The notes: generated from the sequence alone by a model not told the origin. A DNA stretch of 64,000 nucleotides from Granulicella sp. L60 (GCF_009765825.1 NZ_LMUR01000018.1:1470267-1534266); one strand, 5' to 3'. Shown: positions 34,012 through 44,020, counted from the first letter of the stretch. Numbers and translations are program-made.

Positions 34012-35331
34012 TTACAGACCCAGCGCAATTTGACCAAGCAGCACTACATTCAACGTCAGAATAATCGCAACCGTGCACCACCCTGCGATACGCGTCCGTC
34101 TCGCGCTCGTAAAGCTCCGCATTACTGACTCCCTGTTCGTCAAAATCAGTAGAGGAACCAGCGCAAACGGCAGCGTAAAGCTCAACACCACCTGGGACAA
34201 GATCAGGATCCGCAGCGGATCCAGCCCAAAGGCAATCACGAGCAGCGCAGGAATGATGGTGATCAGCCTCCGCAGAAAGACCGAAAATTTGATATCGAGA
34301 AATCCCTCGATGATCACCTGCCCGGCCATGACTCCCACCGTAGACGACGACAATCCGGAGCACAGCAGCGCCACCGCAAACACTGTCGCCGACACAGGCC
34401 CAAGCAATGGCCCTAGTGTGTGATATGCCTGCTCGATGCTCGGCGCCATTCGGCTGTGCGCAAATGCAACCGCAGCCATCACAATCATTGCCGAGTTGAT
34501 CAGCCACGCTCCGTTCATCGCGAAAAGCACATCGATCAACTCGAACTGCAGATACCTCCGACGCCGTGAGAAACCCTCAACTCTGGGCTCCTTCGCCAGC
34601 TCCTGTACCCTAGGCTGCACCAGCGCCGAGTGCAGGTATACCACATGCGGCATCACCGTCGCTCCCAGCATCCCGACCGCCGCATATAGACTGCCATGGA
34701 TCTCCTTCGGATCGAGCGTGGGCACCAGTGTAGAGAACGCCGCAAGTCTCCAGTCCGGATGCACCAGAAACACCTCGAACCCGTAGCAAAATCCGATGAG
34801 GCCGACAAATGCCATGATGCCCCGCTCCAGCCACCGATAGCCCGCGAGGTCCAGCGCAAGGATGAAAAACACCGCCACCGCCGCGATCATCGCCGCCGCA
34901 AACAGCGTCTCCGTCCGCGTCCAGCCATGCGCCAGCAGCGTCCCGCCAAACAACAGATAGATCCCCAGCGCAGCGCCTAAAAATTCGGCGAGATCCGTCG
35001 CAATCGCCGCAACCTCCGCCATCACCCACAAAAATAAAGTCCACGGACGCGAGAAATGTCTTCTGCAGTTCTGCGGCAGCGTAAGCCCAGTCACAATGCC
35101 CAGCTTGGCCGAAAGATACTGGATCAGGATGGCCATCGCGTTCGACCACAACAACACCCACAGCAGCCGATACCCGTACTGGCTGCCGCCAAGGATGTTC
35201 GTCGCAAAGTTTCCCGGATCGATGTACGCAACCGACGCGACAAACGCCGGCCCGAAGTACCTCCACATCTCGTTCCGCCGAAACTTCGGCTGGAACGTTG
35301 GCTTCTCCTCTCTAATTGAAATATTAGCCAT
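34012..35331 (-). CDS. mntH: Nramp family divalent metal (Mn/Fe) transporter
   Basis: Proton-coupled manganese/iron importer of the Nramp family in the inner membrane. The metal-binding motif of helix 1, DPGNFATN, starts at Asp38, and the helix 6 motif MPHVVYLHSALV starts at Met227. These are the two hallmark sites. About eleven hydrophobic segments fit the fold, and the length (439 aa) is normal. The start ATG has no Shine-Dalgarno, and the best promoter would start transcription at the ATG. It is divergent from a DtxR-family regulator, and a TTAGGTTAGC half-operator lies between the -35 and -10. It is therefore probably repressed by metal-loaded MntR. Confidence 0.94.
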   Translation of the reverse strand: MANISIREEKPTFQPKFRRNEMWRYFGPAFVASVAYIDPGNFATNILGGSQYGYRLLWVLLWSNAMAILIQYLSAKLGIVTGLTLPQNCRRHFSRPWTLFLWVMAEVAAIATDLAEFLGAALGIYLLFGGTLLAHGWTRTETLFAAAMIAAVAVFFILALDLAGYRWLERGIMAFVGLIGFCYGFEVFLVHPDWRLAAFSTLVPTLDPKEIHGSLYAAVGMLGATVMPHVVYLHSALVQPRVQELAKEPRVEGFSRRRRYLQFELIDVLFAMNGAWLINSAMIVMAAVAFAHSRMAPSIEQAYHTLGPLLGPVSATVFAVALLCSGLSSSTVGVMAGQVIIEGFLDIKFSVFLRRLITIIPALLVIAFGLDPLRILILSQVVLSFTLPFALVPLLILTNRESVMRSFTSARRTRIAGWCTVAIILTLNVVLLGQIALGL

Positions 35332-35336
35332 GACTA

Positions 35337-35365
35337 AATATCGCTTTAATGCTAACCTAAGTCAA
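35337..35365 (-). promoter_or_regulatory. mntH promoter with embedded DtxR/MntR-type operator
   Basis: Minus strand: TTGACT (35365-35360), a 17-nt spacer, GATATT (35342-35337). The spacer carries TTAGGTTAGCATTAA. Its left half matches the DtxR/IdeR half-site TTAGGTTAG exactly; the right half is poor. The same bases overlap a possible plus-strand -10 (TTTAAT, 35345-35350) for mntR. Confidence 0.55.
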
Positions 35366-35375
35366 CTGAACTCCC

Positions 35376-36110
35376 ATGGCAAAACCCCTCTCGAAGGCAC
35401 ACCGAACCGACCAGCCAAAAGAATCTGCCCATCCCCCGGGCAGCGAAGCGGTCGACGACTACCTCAAAGCCATCTTTCAGCTCAGTGGCAGGCCTGAGCG
35501 CCAGGTCTCCAGTACTGAGATCGCGGCCCATCTCTCCATCACTGCGGCCTCCGTCACCAATATGCTGCAGAAGCTCGCCGGACAGAATCCGCCACTAGTG
35601 GCCTACGAGAAACATCACGGCGTAAAGCTCTCAAAGGCCGGAAAGAAGCGTGCCCTCGAGATCGTCCGACACCACCGCCTCATCGAAACCTTCCTCCACG
35701 AGATCCTCGACTACCCATGGGACGAAGTTCACCAGGAGGCCGAGCGTCTCGAACACTTCATCTCCGAACGATTCGAGGAGCGCATCGCCGCCAAGCTCGG
35801 CCATCCCGAGTTCGACCCTCACGGGCACGCCATCCCCGCGCTCGACGGCTCCCTCCCAGCCCAGGAGCCGCAGGCGCTCTCGCAGCTCCGCCCCGGCCAA
35901 TCGGCAAAGGTCTCGAGCGTCTCCGATAACGATCCCGAGATGCTCCGCTATCTCGCTGCGCAGGGAATTCGCCCCGGCGTCAAACTCACCCTCAGCGAAC
36001 AACTCCCCTTCCAGGGCGCCTACCAGGTTCGCATCGGCTCCTCTACAAAACCAGCCCTGTTAAGCCACTCCTTAGCCGAAGCCATCACCGTCAGCAAACC
36101 ACAACAATGA
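35376..36110 (+). CDS. mntR: DtxR family metal-dependent transcriptional regulator
   Basis: Manganese/iron-responsive regulator of the DtxR/MntR/IdeR family. The N-terminal winged helix-turn-helix (residues about 25-90) reads AVDDYLKAIFQLSGRPERQVSSTEIAAHLSITAASVTNMLQKLA. The dimerisation and metal-binding domain is HHRLIETFLHEILDYPWDEVHQEAERLEHFIS, with the usual His and Glu ligands. A C-terminal FeoA/SH3-like domain (residues about 165-240) makes it the long, IdeR-like form. It is divergently transcribed from mntH with 44 nt between starts. This implies control of mntH and probably autoregulation. ATG at 35376 has no clear ribosome site. Confidence 0.92.
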   Translation: MAKPLSKAHRTDQPKESAHPPGSEAVDDYLKAIFQLSGRPERQVSSTEIAAHLSITAASVTNMLQKLAGQNPPLVAYEKHHGVKLSKAGKKRALEIVRHHRLIETFLHEILDYPWDEVHQEAERLEHFISERFEERIAAKLGHPEFDPHGHAIPALDGSLPAQEPQALSQLRPGQSAKVSSVSDNDPEMLRYLAAQGIRPGVKLTLSEQLPFQGAYQVRIGSSTKPALLSHSLAEAITVSKPQQ

Positions 36111-36126
36111 TCGTTCACAATGGGGC

Positions 36127-37341
36127 ATGGCTCTGGCGGAGACGATAAAACCAGCGAAGAGTTGGACGCGGCTGGACGGAGTGGATCTCCTCCGCGGCCT
36201 GGCCATCTTCTTTGTGTTGATGAATCACGTCAACATGAGACTGCTCAGCGCGAAAGTTCCATACACCCACGGTCTTCCGCCTCAGCTTGTGTACTCCCTC
36301 GTCTGGAACGGGCAGTTTGGCGTACAGATATTCTTCGCCGTCTCTGGCTTCCTCATCACATCCACAACGCTTCGGCGCTGGGGGTCAATCTCCAACGTGA
36401 ATGTGCGCGACTTCTACCTGCTTCGGTTCGCTCGCATCGCCCCTCTGCTCTTGCTTCTGCTTGCGATCTTGTGCGGCCTTCATCTCGCCCATATCGAAGG
36501 ATTCGTTGTCTCTCAAAAGACCGGGGGCTTGGGACGCGCTCTACTGGCGGCACTCACCTTCCACATCAATCTTCTCGAAGCTCGAAGAGACTACATGCCG
36601 CCAAGCTGGGACATTCTCTGGTCACTCTCCGTCGAAGAGATGTTCTACCTCTTCTTCCCCTTGGCCTGCCGTCTCTTCCGTCGCGAAAGATATCTTCTGT
36701 TCCCCCTGCTTGCCTTCATCGTTCTCGGGCCCTTCGCTCGGTCGCGTGCCTTCAACCACAACCCAGTCTGGCGAGAGTACTCCTACCTTGGAGGCATGGA
36801 TGCTATCGCTCTCGGTTGTCTCACCGCACTCTTCGCTGCAAAACGCTACCTCTCCCGCACAACCCTCTGGACGCTTGGAATCCTCGGCACAGTCCTACTT
36901 ATCTTCAGCCTCTGCTTCTCCATCCGCGCATACATCTGGGGTCTCGGGCGCAATGGCCTCAACATGACTATCCTCGCCGCGGGAACCTGCATGATCATCG
37001 CGGCGTTCGCCCAGACGCATTGGCGAGCCCCTCGCATACTCACACCGCTACTCCGACTAGGCCAGCGCAGTTATGAGGTCTACCTGACCCACATCTTCAT
37101 CGTTCTCGGACTCTTCTCCCTCTTTATCTCCGCAGGCAAGCCAATCAGATACGTCCCGCTCCTCTTCATCGCTGTCATTCTCTTGGCAGCTTTGTTAGGA
37201 GAACTCGTAGCGCGTGGCTACTCGGAGCCAATGAACCGCTGGCTTCGTAGACGCTGGGGCGACAGCCCCGAAAGACTCGGCTCGGTCACACCCTCGATTC
37301 GACCTCTCAAAACAAGAGATAATCACATAAGCACGACATAA
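36127..37341 (+). CDS. acyltransferase 3 family membrane protein
   Basis: Integral-membrane O-acyltransferase of the OafA/ExoZ/OatA family, which acetylates surface polysaccharide, peptidoglycan or other extracytoplasmic sugars. The family signature RLDGVDLLRGLAIFFVLMNHV is at residues about 16-36, and its final His is part of the active site. It is followed by QIFFAVSGFLITS and the WSLSVEEMFYLFFP motif. About ten hydrophobic helices are visible. Length (404 aa) is normal and there is no C-terminal SGNH domain. It begins 16 nt after mntR, so it could be co-transcribed, although no functional link to metal control is obvious. Confidence 0.9.
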   Translation: MALAETIKPAKSWTRLDGVDLLRGLAIFFVLMNHVNMRLLSAKVPYTHGLPPQLVYSLVWNGQFGVQIFFAVSGFLITSTTLRRWGSISNVNVRDFYLLRFARIAPLLLLLLAILCGLHLAHIEGFVVSQKTGGLGRALLAALTFHINLLEARRDYMPPSWDILWSLSVEEMFYLFFPLACRLFRRERYLLFPLLAFIVLGPFARSRAFNHNPVWREYSYLGGMDAIALGCLTALFAAKRYLSRTTLWTLGILGTVLLIFSLCFSIRAYIWGLGRNGLNMTILAAGTCMIIAAFAQTHWRAPRILTPLLRLGQRSYEVYLTHIFIVLGLFSLFISAGKPIRYVPLLFIAVILLAALLGELVARGYSEPMNRWLRRRWGDSPERLGSVTPSIRPLKTRDNHISTT

Positions 37342-37360
37342 TAGGGAGCACTCGAAGCGG

Positions 37361-38626
37361 ATGAAAGTTTTAGTAATCGGTGGTGGTGGCAGGGAGCACG
37401 CCCTCGTCTGGGCGCTACGCAAATCAGAGCAGGTCACGGAGATTCTCTGTGCTCCCGGCAACGGCGGCATCGCTCAACTCGCGCGCTGCATCCCCGTCGG
37501 CCCCGGCAACCTCCACGAAATGGTCAACCTCGTCGCCGTCGAACAGCCCAATCTCACCATCGTCGGCCCTGAACTTCCGCTCTCCGTCGGCCTCGTCGAC
37601 GAACTCACGAAACGTGGTCACCGCGTCTTCGGCCCCACCCAGGCCGCCGCAAAGCTCGAAACCAGCAAAGCCTTCGCCAAAGAGTTCATGCAGCGCCACG
37701 ATATCCCCACCGCTGCCTACGCCCTCTGCACCACGCTCGATGAAGTCCGCGAAGAGCTCACCCGCTTCACCGTCCCCGTAGTCGTCAAAGCCTCAGGCCT
37801 CGCCGCAGGTAAAGGCGTCGTCATCTGCGAGACCCACCTCCAGGCCGAAGAAGCTGCCGCGCAGATGTTCAGCGGCGTGCTCCTCGGCACCCAGGAGACC
37901 GAAGTCGTCATCGAGGAGTTCCTCACCGGCGAAGAGCTTTCTTTCTTCGCGCTCTGCGACGGCACCCACGCCATCGAGATCGCCTCGGCGCAGGATCACA
38001 AGCGCATCGGCGAGGGCGACACCGGCCCCAACACCGGCGGCATGGGCGCCTACTCCACCGACGGCATCGCCACGCCGGCCATGCGGCAGTGGCTCCTGCG
38101 CAACGTCGCTCAAAGAGTAGTCGACGGCATGAACTCCAAAGGAAGCCCTTTCAAAGGCATTCTCTTTGTCGGCATCATGATGACTCCGCGCGGTCCCATG
38201 GTCCTCGAGTTCAACACCCGCTTCGGCGACCCCGAGACCGAAGCCATCCTCCTGCGCCTAGAGACCGACATCCTCGATCTCTTCAACGCGTCTATCGACG
38301 GCACCGCCAACGAACTCATCATCAGGATGCGCGCCGGCGCCAGCGTCTCCATCATTGCGGCCAGCGGGGGCTATCCAGTCAAATATGCTTCGGGCAAACC
38401 CATCGCGGGCCTCTCCGCGTCGTCCTCCAAAGATGTCGTTGTCTTCCACTCCGGCACCACCATCAAGGACGGTCAGCTCGTCACCGCCGGCGGTCGCGTG
38501 CTTGCCATAGCCGCTGTCGCTCCCGATCTTCGCGGTGCCCTCGACAAGGCCTATGCGGAAATCGCGAAGATCTCCTTCGATGGAATGCAGTATCGCCGCG
38601 ACATCGGCCACAGAGCCCTCGAGTAG
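37361..38626 (+). CDS. purD: phosphoribosylamine--glycine ligase
   Basis: ATP-grasp enzyme of de novo purine synthesis that makes glycinamide ribonucleotide. N-terminal MKVLVIGGGGREHALVWAL, then GPELPLSVGLVDEL, the ATP-grasp region VPVVVKASGLAAGKGVVIC, EEFLTGEELSFFALCDG, QDHKRIGEGDTGPNTGGMGAYS, and the metal-binding MVLEFNTRFGDPETEAIL are all present. Length (421 aa) is normal. purF and purL lie 1.3 kb further on in the opposite strand and purS is 24 kb away, so the pur genes are scattered. Confidence 0.96.
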   Translation: MKVLVIGGGGREHALVWALRKSEQVTEILCAPGNGGIAQLARCIPVGPGNLHEMVNLVAVEQPNLTIVGPELPLSVGLVDELTKRGHRVFGPTQAAAKLETSKAFAKEFMQRHDIPTAAYALCTTLDEVREELTRFTVPVVVKASGLAAGKGVVICETHLQAEEAAAQMFSGVLLGTQETEVVIEEFLTGEELSFFALCDGTHAIEIASAQDHKRIGEGDTGPNTGGMGAYSTDGIATPAMRQWLLRNVAQRVVDGMNSKGSPFKGILFVGIMMTPRGPMVLEFNTRFGDPETEAILLRLETDILDLFNASIDGTANELIIRMRAGASVSIIAASGGYPVKYASGKPIAGLSASSSKDVVVFHSGTTIKDGQLVTAGGRVLAIAAVAPDLRGALDKAYAEIAKISFDGMQYRRDIGHRALE

Positions 38627-38801
38627 CATCCGTCAAAGCCTGCGAGCTCAGCCCGGGAAGCCACTTTGGAACCCGGCAAACCAGTCACTACCAAAGATTC
38701 TGGCCTCGTCCCGATTAATTCTCACTCATAGTTCGTCTTAGCCGATGAGAGGAGTGTGCCGCAGCGCACAACTTCAATCAGCGAGCAAGGGAGACGTACA
38801 G

Positions 38802-39317
38802 ATGATCCGGCAGGCAATCAATTGCGATATGTGCGGAGCGGAGAAGCAAACAGTCACCAGCCACTGGTTTGTGGCTTATGAACAGGACGGCGAACTGAAA
38901 CTTCGCGGCTGGGAGTCTCCCAAGAACTCGCGCAAAAATGTAAAACATCTCTGTGGACAAAAGTGTGTCCAACGGCTCACCGCCAACTTCACGGCGGCGG
39001 TTATGGCATCAGGCCATGGAGCTGAGACCGAGAAGGAAACGGCCGTCGAGACCTTGGACCAGCGCGCCAGGGAAGCCTACGACGACCGGGACGATATGCC
39101 TATCCTCGAGCGCATGGGCTACGACCGTGCAACCGCAGCCCGGATCGAAGAGGAGTCCTGGGCCGGCCCAGCCAAGCCGAAGGAGTCCTGGGCTCCACCT
39201 CGTCCAAAAGAAAACTCCTGGGAGCACGAGAACAAACTGAAGACTGAGCGTGAAGGTCTCCTCGACGCAGCTCGCGCTAAGTCGCAAACGCCTAAACGTT
39301 TTCCAGCGATGGCCTGA
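38802..39317 (+). CDS. zinc-finger-like hypothetical protein
   Basis: A 171-aa cytoplasmic protein. The N-terminal part has two cysteine pairs (CDMCGAEK and HLCGQKCVQ) about 38 residues apart that could bind zinc. The middle is charged, and the tail repeats a Glu-Ser-Trp theme (EEESWAG, KESWAPP, ENSWEHE) in a Pro/Lys-rich context. ATG at 38802 is chosen for the GGGAG 10 nt ahead; a frame-open ATG at 38745 is not supported. I do not recognise a family. It converges with the MerC-like gene. Confidence 0.65.
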   Translation: MIRQAINCDMCGAEKQTVTSHWFVAYEQDGELKLRGWESPKNSRKNVKHLCGQKCVQRLTANFTAAVMASGHGAETEKETAVETLDQRAREAYDDRDDMPILERMGYDRATAARIEEESWAGPAKPKESWAPPRPKENSWEHENKLKTEREGLLDAARAKSQTPKRFPAMA

Positions 39318-39371
39318 TGACGTTAGGCTTCCATCTCACTCAACACGCGGCACCGCAGATCCCGGCTTCCC

Positions 39372-39821
39372 TCAGTGGGTACAGCAGCTGCACTCACGGC
39401 AGAAGCTATGGTTCATGCGGTGCGCGCTCATCATGAGGACACTTCCCATCATCGTGATTCCAACCTCGAAGCTGTGTCTTGGTAGGCGGTCCGCAAAGAA
39501 CGCGCCGAAGAAGATAAACGCCAGCCCCGCCGCCATCGTCGCGAGCACACGGAGTCTCTTGTGCGTGCGATAACCCTTCGCCAGCGCCATCGCTCCCAAT
39601 ATCGCGATCCCTACCGCCAGTGTCCGGTGTGTTCGCTCTTCACCTGGAATCAGATGGGCCATGACCACAGACATCGAGATAAGAAAAGGTGTCGCAATGC
39701 AGTGCACAACACAGAGCGCCGAGGCCCAGATGCCTAAATTATCTGCAGAAAATATGGAGATGCGTGACGTCGTAGTGTTCATAGGTTTGACAGCAGCTTC
39801 GCTAAATTTAATGACATGCAT
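39372..39821 (-). CDS. MerC domain-containing membrane protein
   Basis: MerC-like four-helix membrane protein. The characteristic start of the domain is LGIWASALCVVHCIATPFL, with the Cys-x-x-x-Cys pair. It is followed by helices at about 73-90 and 93-112, and a C-terminal Cys/His-rich tail (HRMNHSFCRECSCCTH). MerC transports mercuric ions in mer operons. Chromosomal copies without merA, as here, may move other soft metals or act in zinc homeostasis. The start is uncertain: ATG 39821 or ATG 39782 (MNTTTSR). Neither has a ribosome site. An AT-rich, palindrome-containing region precedes it. Confidence 0.8.
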   Translation of the reverse strand: MHVIKFSEAAVKPMNTTTSRISIFSADNLGIWASALCVVHCIATPFLISMSVVMAHLIPGEERTHRTLAVGIAILGAMALAKGYRTHKRLRVLATMAAGLAFIFFGAFFADRLPRHSFEVGITMMGSVLMMSAHRMNHSFCRECSCCTH

Positions 39822-39841
39822 GAGATAAAGAAAATATCTAT

Positions 39842-39857
39842 TGATATATTATTATCA
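39842..39857 (-). promoter_or_regulatory. candidate Fur-family operator at the MerC-like gene
   Basis: TGATA-n6-TATCA inverted repeat in a strikingly AT-rich stretch (39822-39871) of a GC-rich genome. The minus-strand reading AATGATAATAATATATCA recalls Fur/Zur-type boxes. It lies 21 nt upstream of the longer start, where a promoter would be expected. Confidence 0.4.
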
Positions 39858-39929
39858 TTAATAGATCCCATCTTTCCAGCACAGCGAATGAATAGCCCTA
39901 ATGGTCCATTCGCACCTTGACATCCCAAT

Positions 39930-41504
39930 CTAGGCTGTAGTCACGGCAGGCAGAATCTCCGACACATCCACCCATTGGGTCGGATAATCGCCCGTGTAGC
40001 AAGCCGTGCAGTAGGTATTCGGCACGGCATCACCCACAGTACAGCTATGCAGCAAACCATCCATGGAAAGGTAAGCCAGCGAATCCGCTTCAATATATTC
40101 GCAGATCTCCTTCACGGACTTGTTTGCAGCAATCAGATCCTTCTTGCTCGGCGTATCCACCCCATAAAAACAAGGCGAGATCGTAGGTGGACACGAGATT
40201 CGCAGATGCACTTCTGTCGCTCCCGCTGCCCGTACCATCCGCACAATCTTTCGCGAAGTTGTCCCACGAATAATCGAGTCATCGATCAAAATAACCCGCT
40301 TACCCTCCAGCAGACTCCTCACCGGATTCAACTTCATTCTCACGCCAAAGTCCCGCACCCGCTGCTCCGGCTGAATAAACGTCCGCCCCACATAGTGGTT
40401 GCGAATCAGCCCCAGGTTGAAGGGAATCCCTGACTCGGTCGCATACCCAATCGCCGCCGTCACACCCGAGTCCGGCACCGGCACAATTAGATCCGCAGGC
40501 ACACCCGACTCCCGCGCAAGTGTCTTGCCCATCTCCTCGCGGCTCCGCTGTACCCAACGTCCATAGATCCGCGAGTCAGGCCTTGCAAAATAAACATGCT
40601 CGAACACGCAACTCGCCTGCTTGGTCGTTGTATCGAAGTAGCGGCTCGTCACGCCATCTTCAGACACCATCACTAATTCGCCAGGCTTCACATCGCGCTC
40701 GTACTTTGCATGAAGTAGATCGAACGCGCACGTCTCACTCGCAAACACAAACGTATCCGGAGCACCATCCACACCCGGAATCCGCCCCATCGACAGCGGC
40801 CTAAACCCATGCGGATCGCGCGCCGCAAAGATGCGGTTCCGCGTCATCATCACAATCGAAAACGCGCCCTCCACCTGGCTCAACGAGTCGGCGATGCAGT
40901 CCACCAACGTCGTCTCCTTCGAGTGCGCGATCAACTGAATAATGATCTCCGAATCGCTCGTCGTCTGAAAGAGCGCCCCATCCCGCTCCAGCCGCTCACG
41001 CGCCGTACCCAGGTTCACCAGGTTGCCATTATGCGCAATCGCAATCAATCCCTTCGTACTCTCCACCGAGATCGGCTGCGCATTCAGCAGCGCCGAATCT
41101 CCCGTCGTCGAATACCGCGTATGTCCAATCGCGATATGCCCCGGCAGCTTCACCAGCACATCATCGGTAAAGATCTCCGACACCAAACCCATACCCTTGA
41201 TGTCGTTCACATTCTGCCCATCCGCGCTCGCGATCCCCCCCGACTCCTGCCCGCGATGCTGCAGAGAATACAACCCCCAATAAGTCATCCGAGCCGCATC
41301 GGGATGGTTATAAATCGCCATCACCCCACACTCTTCGCGCAGCTTGTCGAACGGCGTCTCATCATCCTCGTCAGGATCAACGTCTGTGAAAGTTGTTGTG
41401 CCTGTTTGTACCTCTTGTCTGTCACTCCGCAGCGCAGCAGAGGAATCCGCCGTTGCAAACCCTGAACTCATCGCCAACTCATCCCGAACCAGAGGTTCAC
41501 TCAT
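39930..41504 (-). CDS. purF: amidophosphoribosyltransferase
   Basis: First committed enzyme of purine synthesis, with a glutaminase domain followed by a PRTase domain. The N-terminal nucleophile Cys is in [11 protein letters not shown] at position 59, so an unusually long acidic propeptide (58 residues, [18 protein letters not shown]) must be removed; about 10 is usual. Glutaminase motifs [10 protein letters not shown] and GHTRYSTTG are present. The PRPP motif is [18 protein letters not shown]. Cysteines [21 protein letters not shown] near the C-terminus resemble the Fe-S ligands of Bacillus-type PurF. It overlaps the purL stop by 4 nt. Confidence 0.95.
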   Translation of the reverse strand: MSEPLVRDELAMSSGFATADSSAALRSDRQEVQTGTTTFTDVDPDEDDETPFDKLREECGVMAIYNHPDAARMTYWGLYSLQHRGQESGGIASADGQNVNDIKGMGLVSEIFTDDVLVKLPGHIAIGHTRYSTTGDSALLNAQPISVESTKGLIAIAHNGNLVNLGTARERLERDGALFQTTSDSEIIIQLIAHSKETTLVDCIADSLSQVEGAFSIVMMTRNRIFAARDPHGFRPLSMGRIPGVDGAPDTFVFASETCAFDLLHAKYERDVKPGELVMVSEDGVTSRYFDTTTKQASCVFEHVYFARPDSRIYGRWVQRSREEMGKTLARESGVPADLIVPVPDSGVTAAIGYATESGIPFNLGLIRNHYVGRTFIQPEQRVRDFGVRMKLNPVRSLLEGKRVILIDDSIIRGTTSRKIVRMVRAAGATEVHLRISCPPTISPCFYGVDTPSKKDLIAANKSVKEICEYIEADSLAYLSMDGLLHSCTVGDAVPNTYCTACYTGDYPTQWVDVSEILPAVTTA

Positions 41505-44020
41505 GCCGTCACCACCTCATCGGCCAACTGCTCTTCCATGGCCCCAGCCCAAGCAGCCTTCAACGCCTTCACCGGCTCGTTGATAACCGCCTTCTCGTTG
41601 AGCAATATCTCAAAGTTCCCAGAGGTCACCTCACCCAGCGGAGCTAAGAAAACATTCGGATGCTCGCGAAGCACCGCTCGAATGGCACCCACCTTCGCGG
41701 CATCGGCCGTAGCAATCACAGACGAACCGATCTCGCTAAACAGGCGCTCCGTTATGACGAACGGCTCTTCCGATTCAAGCCGCATCGAAACTCGTACGCC
41801 TAACTCGCGCGGGAAACACGCCTTTGCAAACGCCACCGCGCAGCCGCCATCCGAAAGGTCGCTTGCCGATACCAGCAGCCCCTCCTCGGCAAGCGCAGCC
41901 AGCGCCTTATGCAGCGCAGCCTCTTCCTTCAAGTCGAGCACCGGAGGAGCCCCCCACAACTGCTTCAACACCGTCTTGGAAAAATCCGTAGAACCCATAT
42001 CCCGCTTTGCGTTCCTGCCGGCTCCTCTAAACGCCGAAAGAAACAGCACCACATCGCCCGCCTTGCGAAAACTCGCAGGCACAGCCTTCGTCACATCGTC
42101 GATAATCCCAACGATCCCAAGCACCGGCGTCGGATAAATTCCCTCACCCTTGGTCTCGTTATAAAGCGAAACATTACCGCCTGTAACCGGCGTTCCCAGC
42201 GCAATACAAGCCTCCGCAATCCCATCGATCGCCTGCGAAAGCTGCGCCATAATCTCCGGCTTCTCTGGATTTCCGAAGTTCAAACAGTTCGTAGCCGAAA
42301 CCGGAGTAGCTCCCGTACAAGCCACCTTCCGCGCAGCCTCAGCCACCGCATGCATCGCCCCCAGCTTCGGATCGAGATACGTCCAGCGCCCGTTTCCGGC
42401 CAACGCCATCGCCAACCCGCGGTCGCCTCTCATCACACCTGCAGACTCATGCGAAGCCTTCGGCGAGACCACTGGATTCGCCGCATCTTCGTCGTCAGTC
42501 GCAAGCGTCGCCTCGCCCTTCGGCGTCGAAGAGGCTACCAAATCGGCCAGAGTACCCAATACTCCACGATGATGTGCCGCACCGGATCTCTCTCCCGTAC
42601 CCTTGATCCGCATCACGCCAGCTTCACCGCCCGGCCCCTGCACCGTATTGGTCTGCACCATCGAGTCGTACTGCTCAAACACCCACCGCTTATCGCAGAT
42701 ATTCGCACTCGCTAGCAGCTTCTTCAAATCCGCCGTATAGTCCCGCGGCTTATTCAACTCTTCCAACACATGCGCCGGAGGATCCAGCGGCACCGGAGCC
42801 TTCCACACCCCCACCGGCCGGTGATACAGCGGAGCATCATCGGTCAGCGACTTATTCGGAATATCCGCTACCAGCACCCCATGCTGCGTAATCACCATGT
42901 TCGGCTTCTCGGTCACCTCGCCGACGATCGAAGCATCTAGTCCCCACTTCGAAAACACATCCAGGACCTCAACTGCGCGCTCCTTGTCAGCCACCAGCAG
43001 CATCCGCTCCTGCGACTCCGACAGCATAATCTCGTAGCTCGTCATGCCCGTCTCGCGCTGCGGAACCCGATCCAGCTCCACCGTCAATCCAAGATCGCCC
43101 CGCGCACCCATCTCACACGTCGAACACGTCAAACCCGCCGCGCCCATGTCCTGAATCCCAAGCACTGCTCCAGTAGCCATCGCCTCGAGACAAGCCTCCA
43201 GCAGCAGCTTCTCCATAAACGGATCGCCCATCTGCACGTTCGGCCGCTTCTGCTCCGAGCCCTCGGTAAACTCCTCGCTCGCCATCGTGGCTCCATGAAT
43301 CCCATCGCGGCCCGTCTTCGCGCCCACGTAGATCACCGGATTGCCAACGCCCGTAGCCTTCGCATAAAAAATCTCATCGCTACGAACCAGTCCCAGCGCA
43401 AACGCGTTCAGCAACGGATTGCCCGAGTAGCAAGCCTCAAACCGCGTCTCCCCGCCCAGGTTCGGAACCCCAAAGCAGTTCCCATACCCCGCCACGCCAT
43501 GCACCACGCCGGTCGTAATCTGGTGGTTCCGTCTCCGCAGCGCCTCGTCCGGCTCAGCTTCATCCAACGGCCCAAACCGCAGCGAATCCATCACCGCCAG
43601 CGGCCGCGCGTTCATCGTAAAGATGTCCCGCAAAATCCCGCCCACGCCCGTCGCCGCGCCTTGGTAAGGCTCGATATAGCTCGGATGGTTATGCGACTCA
43701 ATCTTGAACGCACAAGCCCACCCATCCCCAACATCGATGATCCCGGCGTTCTCCCCCGGTCCCTGCACCACGCTGCCCGGTCCGGTCTTGCGCTCACCCT
43801 TCGTCGGCAACCGCTTCAAATGCACGCGCGAAGACTTATACGAACAGTGCTCCGACCACATCACAGAAAAAATCCCCAACTCAGTCAGGGAAGGGGTACG
43901 TCCAAGCGCTGCTTCTATGCGCGTGTACTCGTCCGGAGTGATACTGTGCTGCTTGAGCAGCGCCGGAGTAATGGTAGCTGGAGAGGGAACTTGGGCTTGC
44001 TGGGCTTGCAAATTTGGCAT
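41501..44020 (-). CDS. purL: phosphoribosylformylglycinamidine synthase II (PurL, small type)
   Basis: Catalytic subunit of the PurLQS FGAM synthetase. N-terminal [25 protein letters not shown], then [56 protein letters not shown], and later [19 protein letters not shown] and the repeat [26 protein letters not shown] are present. It is of the small, about 740-aa class, but is 839 aa long. Part of the excess is an Ala/Asp/Glu-rich insertion around residues 495-530 ([27 protein letters not shown]). purS is at 62.8 kb; purQ is not seen. It is coupled to purF by an ATGA overlap. Confidence 0.96.
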   Translation of the reverse strand: MPNLQAQQAQVPSPATITPALLKQHSITPDEYTRIEAALGRTPSLTELGIFSVMWSEHCSYKSSRVHLKRLPTKGERKTGPGSVVQGPGENAGIIDVGDGWACAFKIESHNHPSYIEPYQGAATGVGGILRDIFTMNARPLAVMDSLRFGPLDEAEPDEALRRRNHQITTGVVHGVAGYGNCFGVPNLGGETRFEACYSGNPLLNAFALGLVRSDEIFYAKATGVGNPVIYVGAKTGRDGIHGATMASEEFTEGSEQKRPNVQMGDPFMEKLLLEACLEAMATGAVLGIQDMGAAGLTCSTCEMGARGDLGLTVELDRVPQRETGMTSYEIMLSESQERMLLVADKERAVEVLDVFSKWGLDASIVGEVTEKPNMVITQHGVLVADIPNKSLTDDAPLYHRPVGVWKAPVPLDPPAHVLEELNKPRDYTADLKKLLASANICDKRWVFEQYDSMVQTNTVQGPGGEAGVMRIKGTGERSGAAHHRGVLGTLADLVASSTPKGEATLATDDEDAANPVVSPKASHESAGVMRGDRGLAMALAGNGRWTYLDPKLGAMHAVAEAARKVACTGATPVSATNCLNFGNPEKPEIMAQLSQAIDGIAEACIALGTPVTGGNVSLYNETKGEGIYPTPVLGIVGIIDDVTKAVPASFRKAGDVVLFLSAFRGAGRNAKRDMGSTDFSKTVLKQLWGAPPVLDLKEEAALHKALAALAEEGLLVSASDLSDGGCAVAFAKACFPRELGVRVSMRLESEEPFVITERLFSEIGSSVIATADAAKVGAIRAVLREHPNVFLAPLGEVTSGNFEILLNEKAVINEPVKALKAAWAGAMEEQLADEVVTA

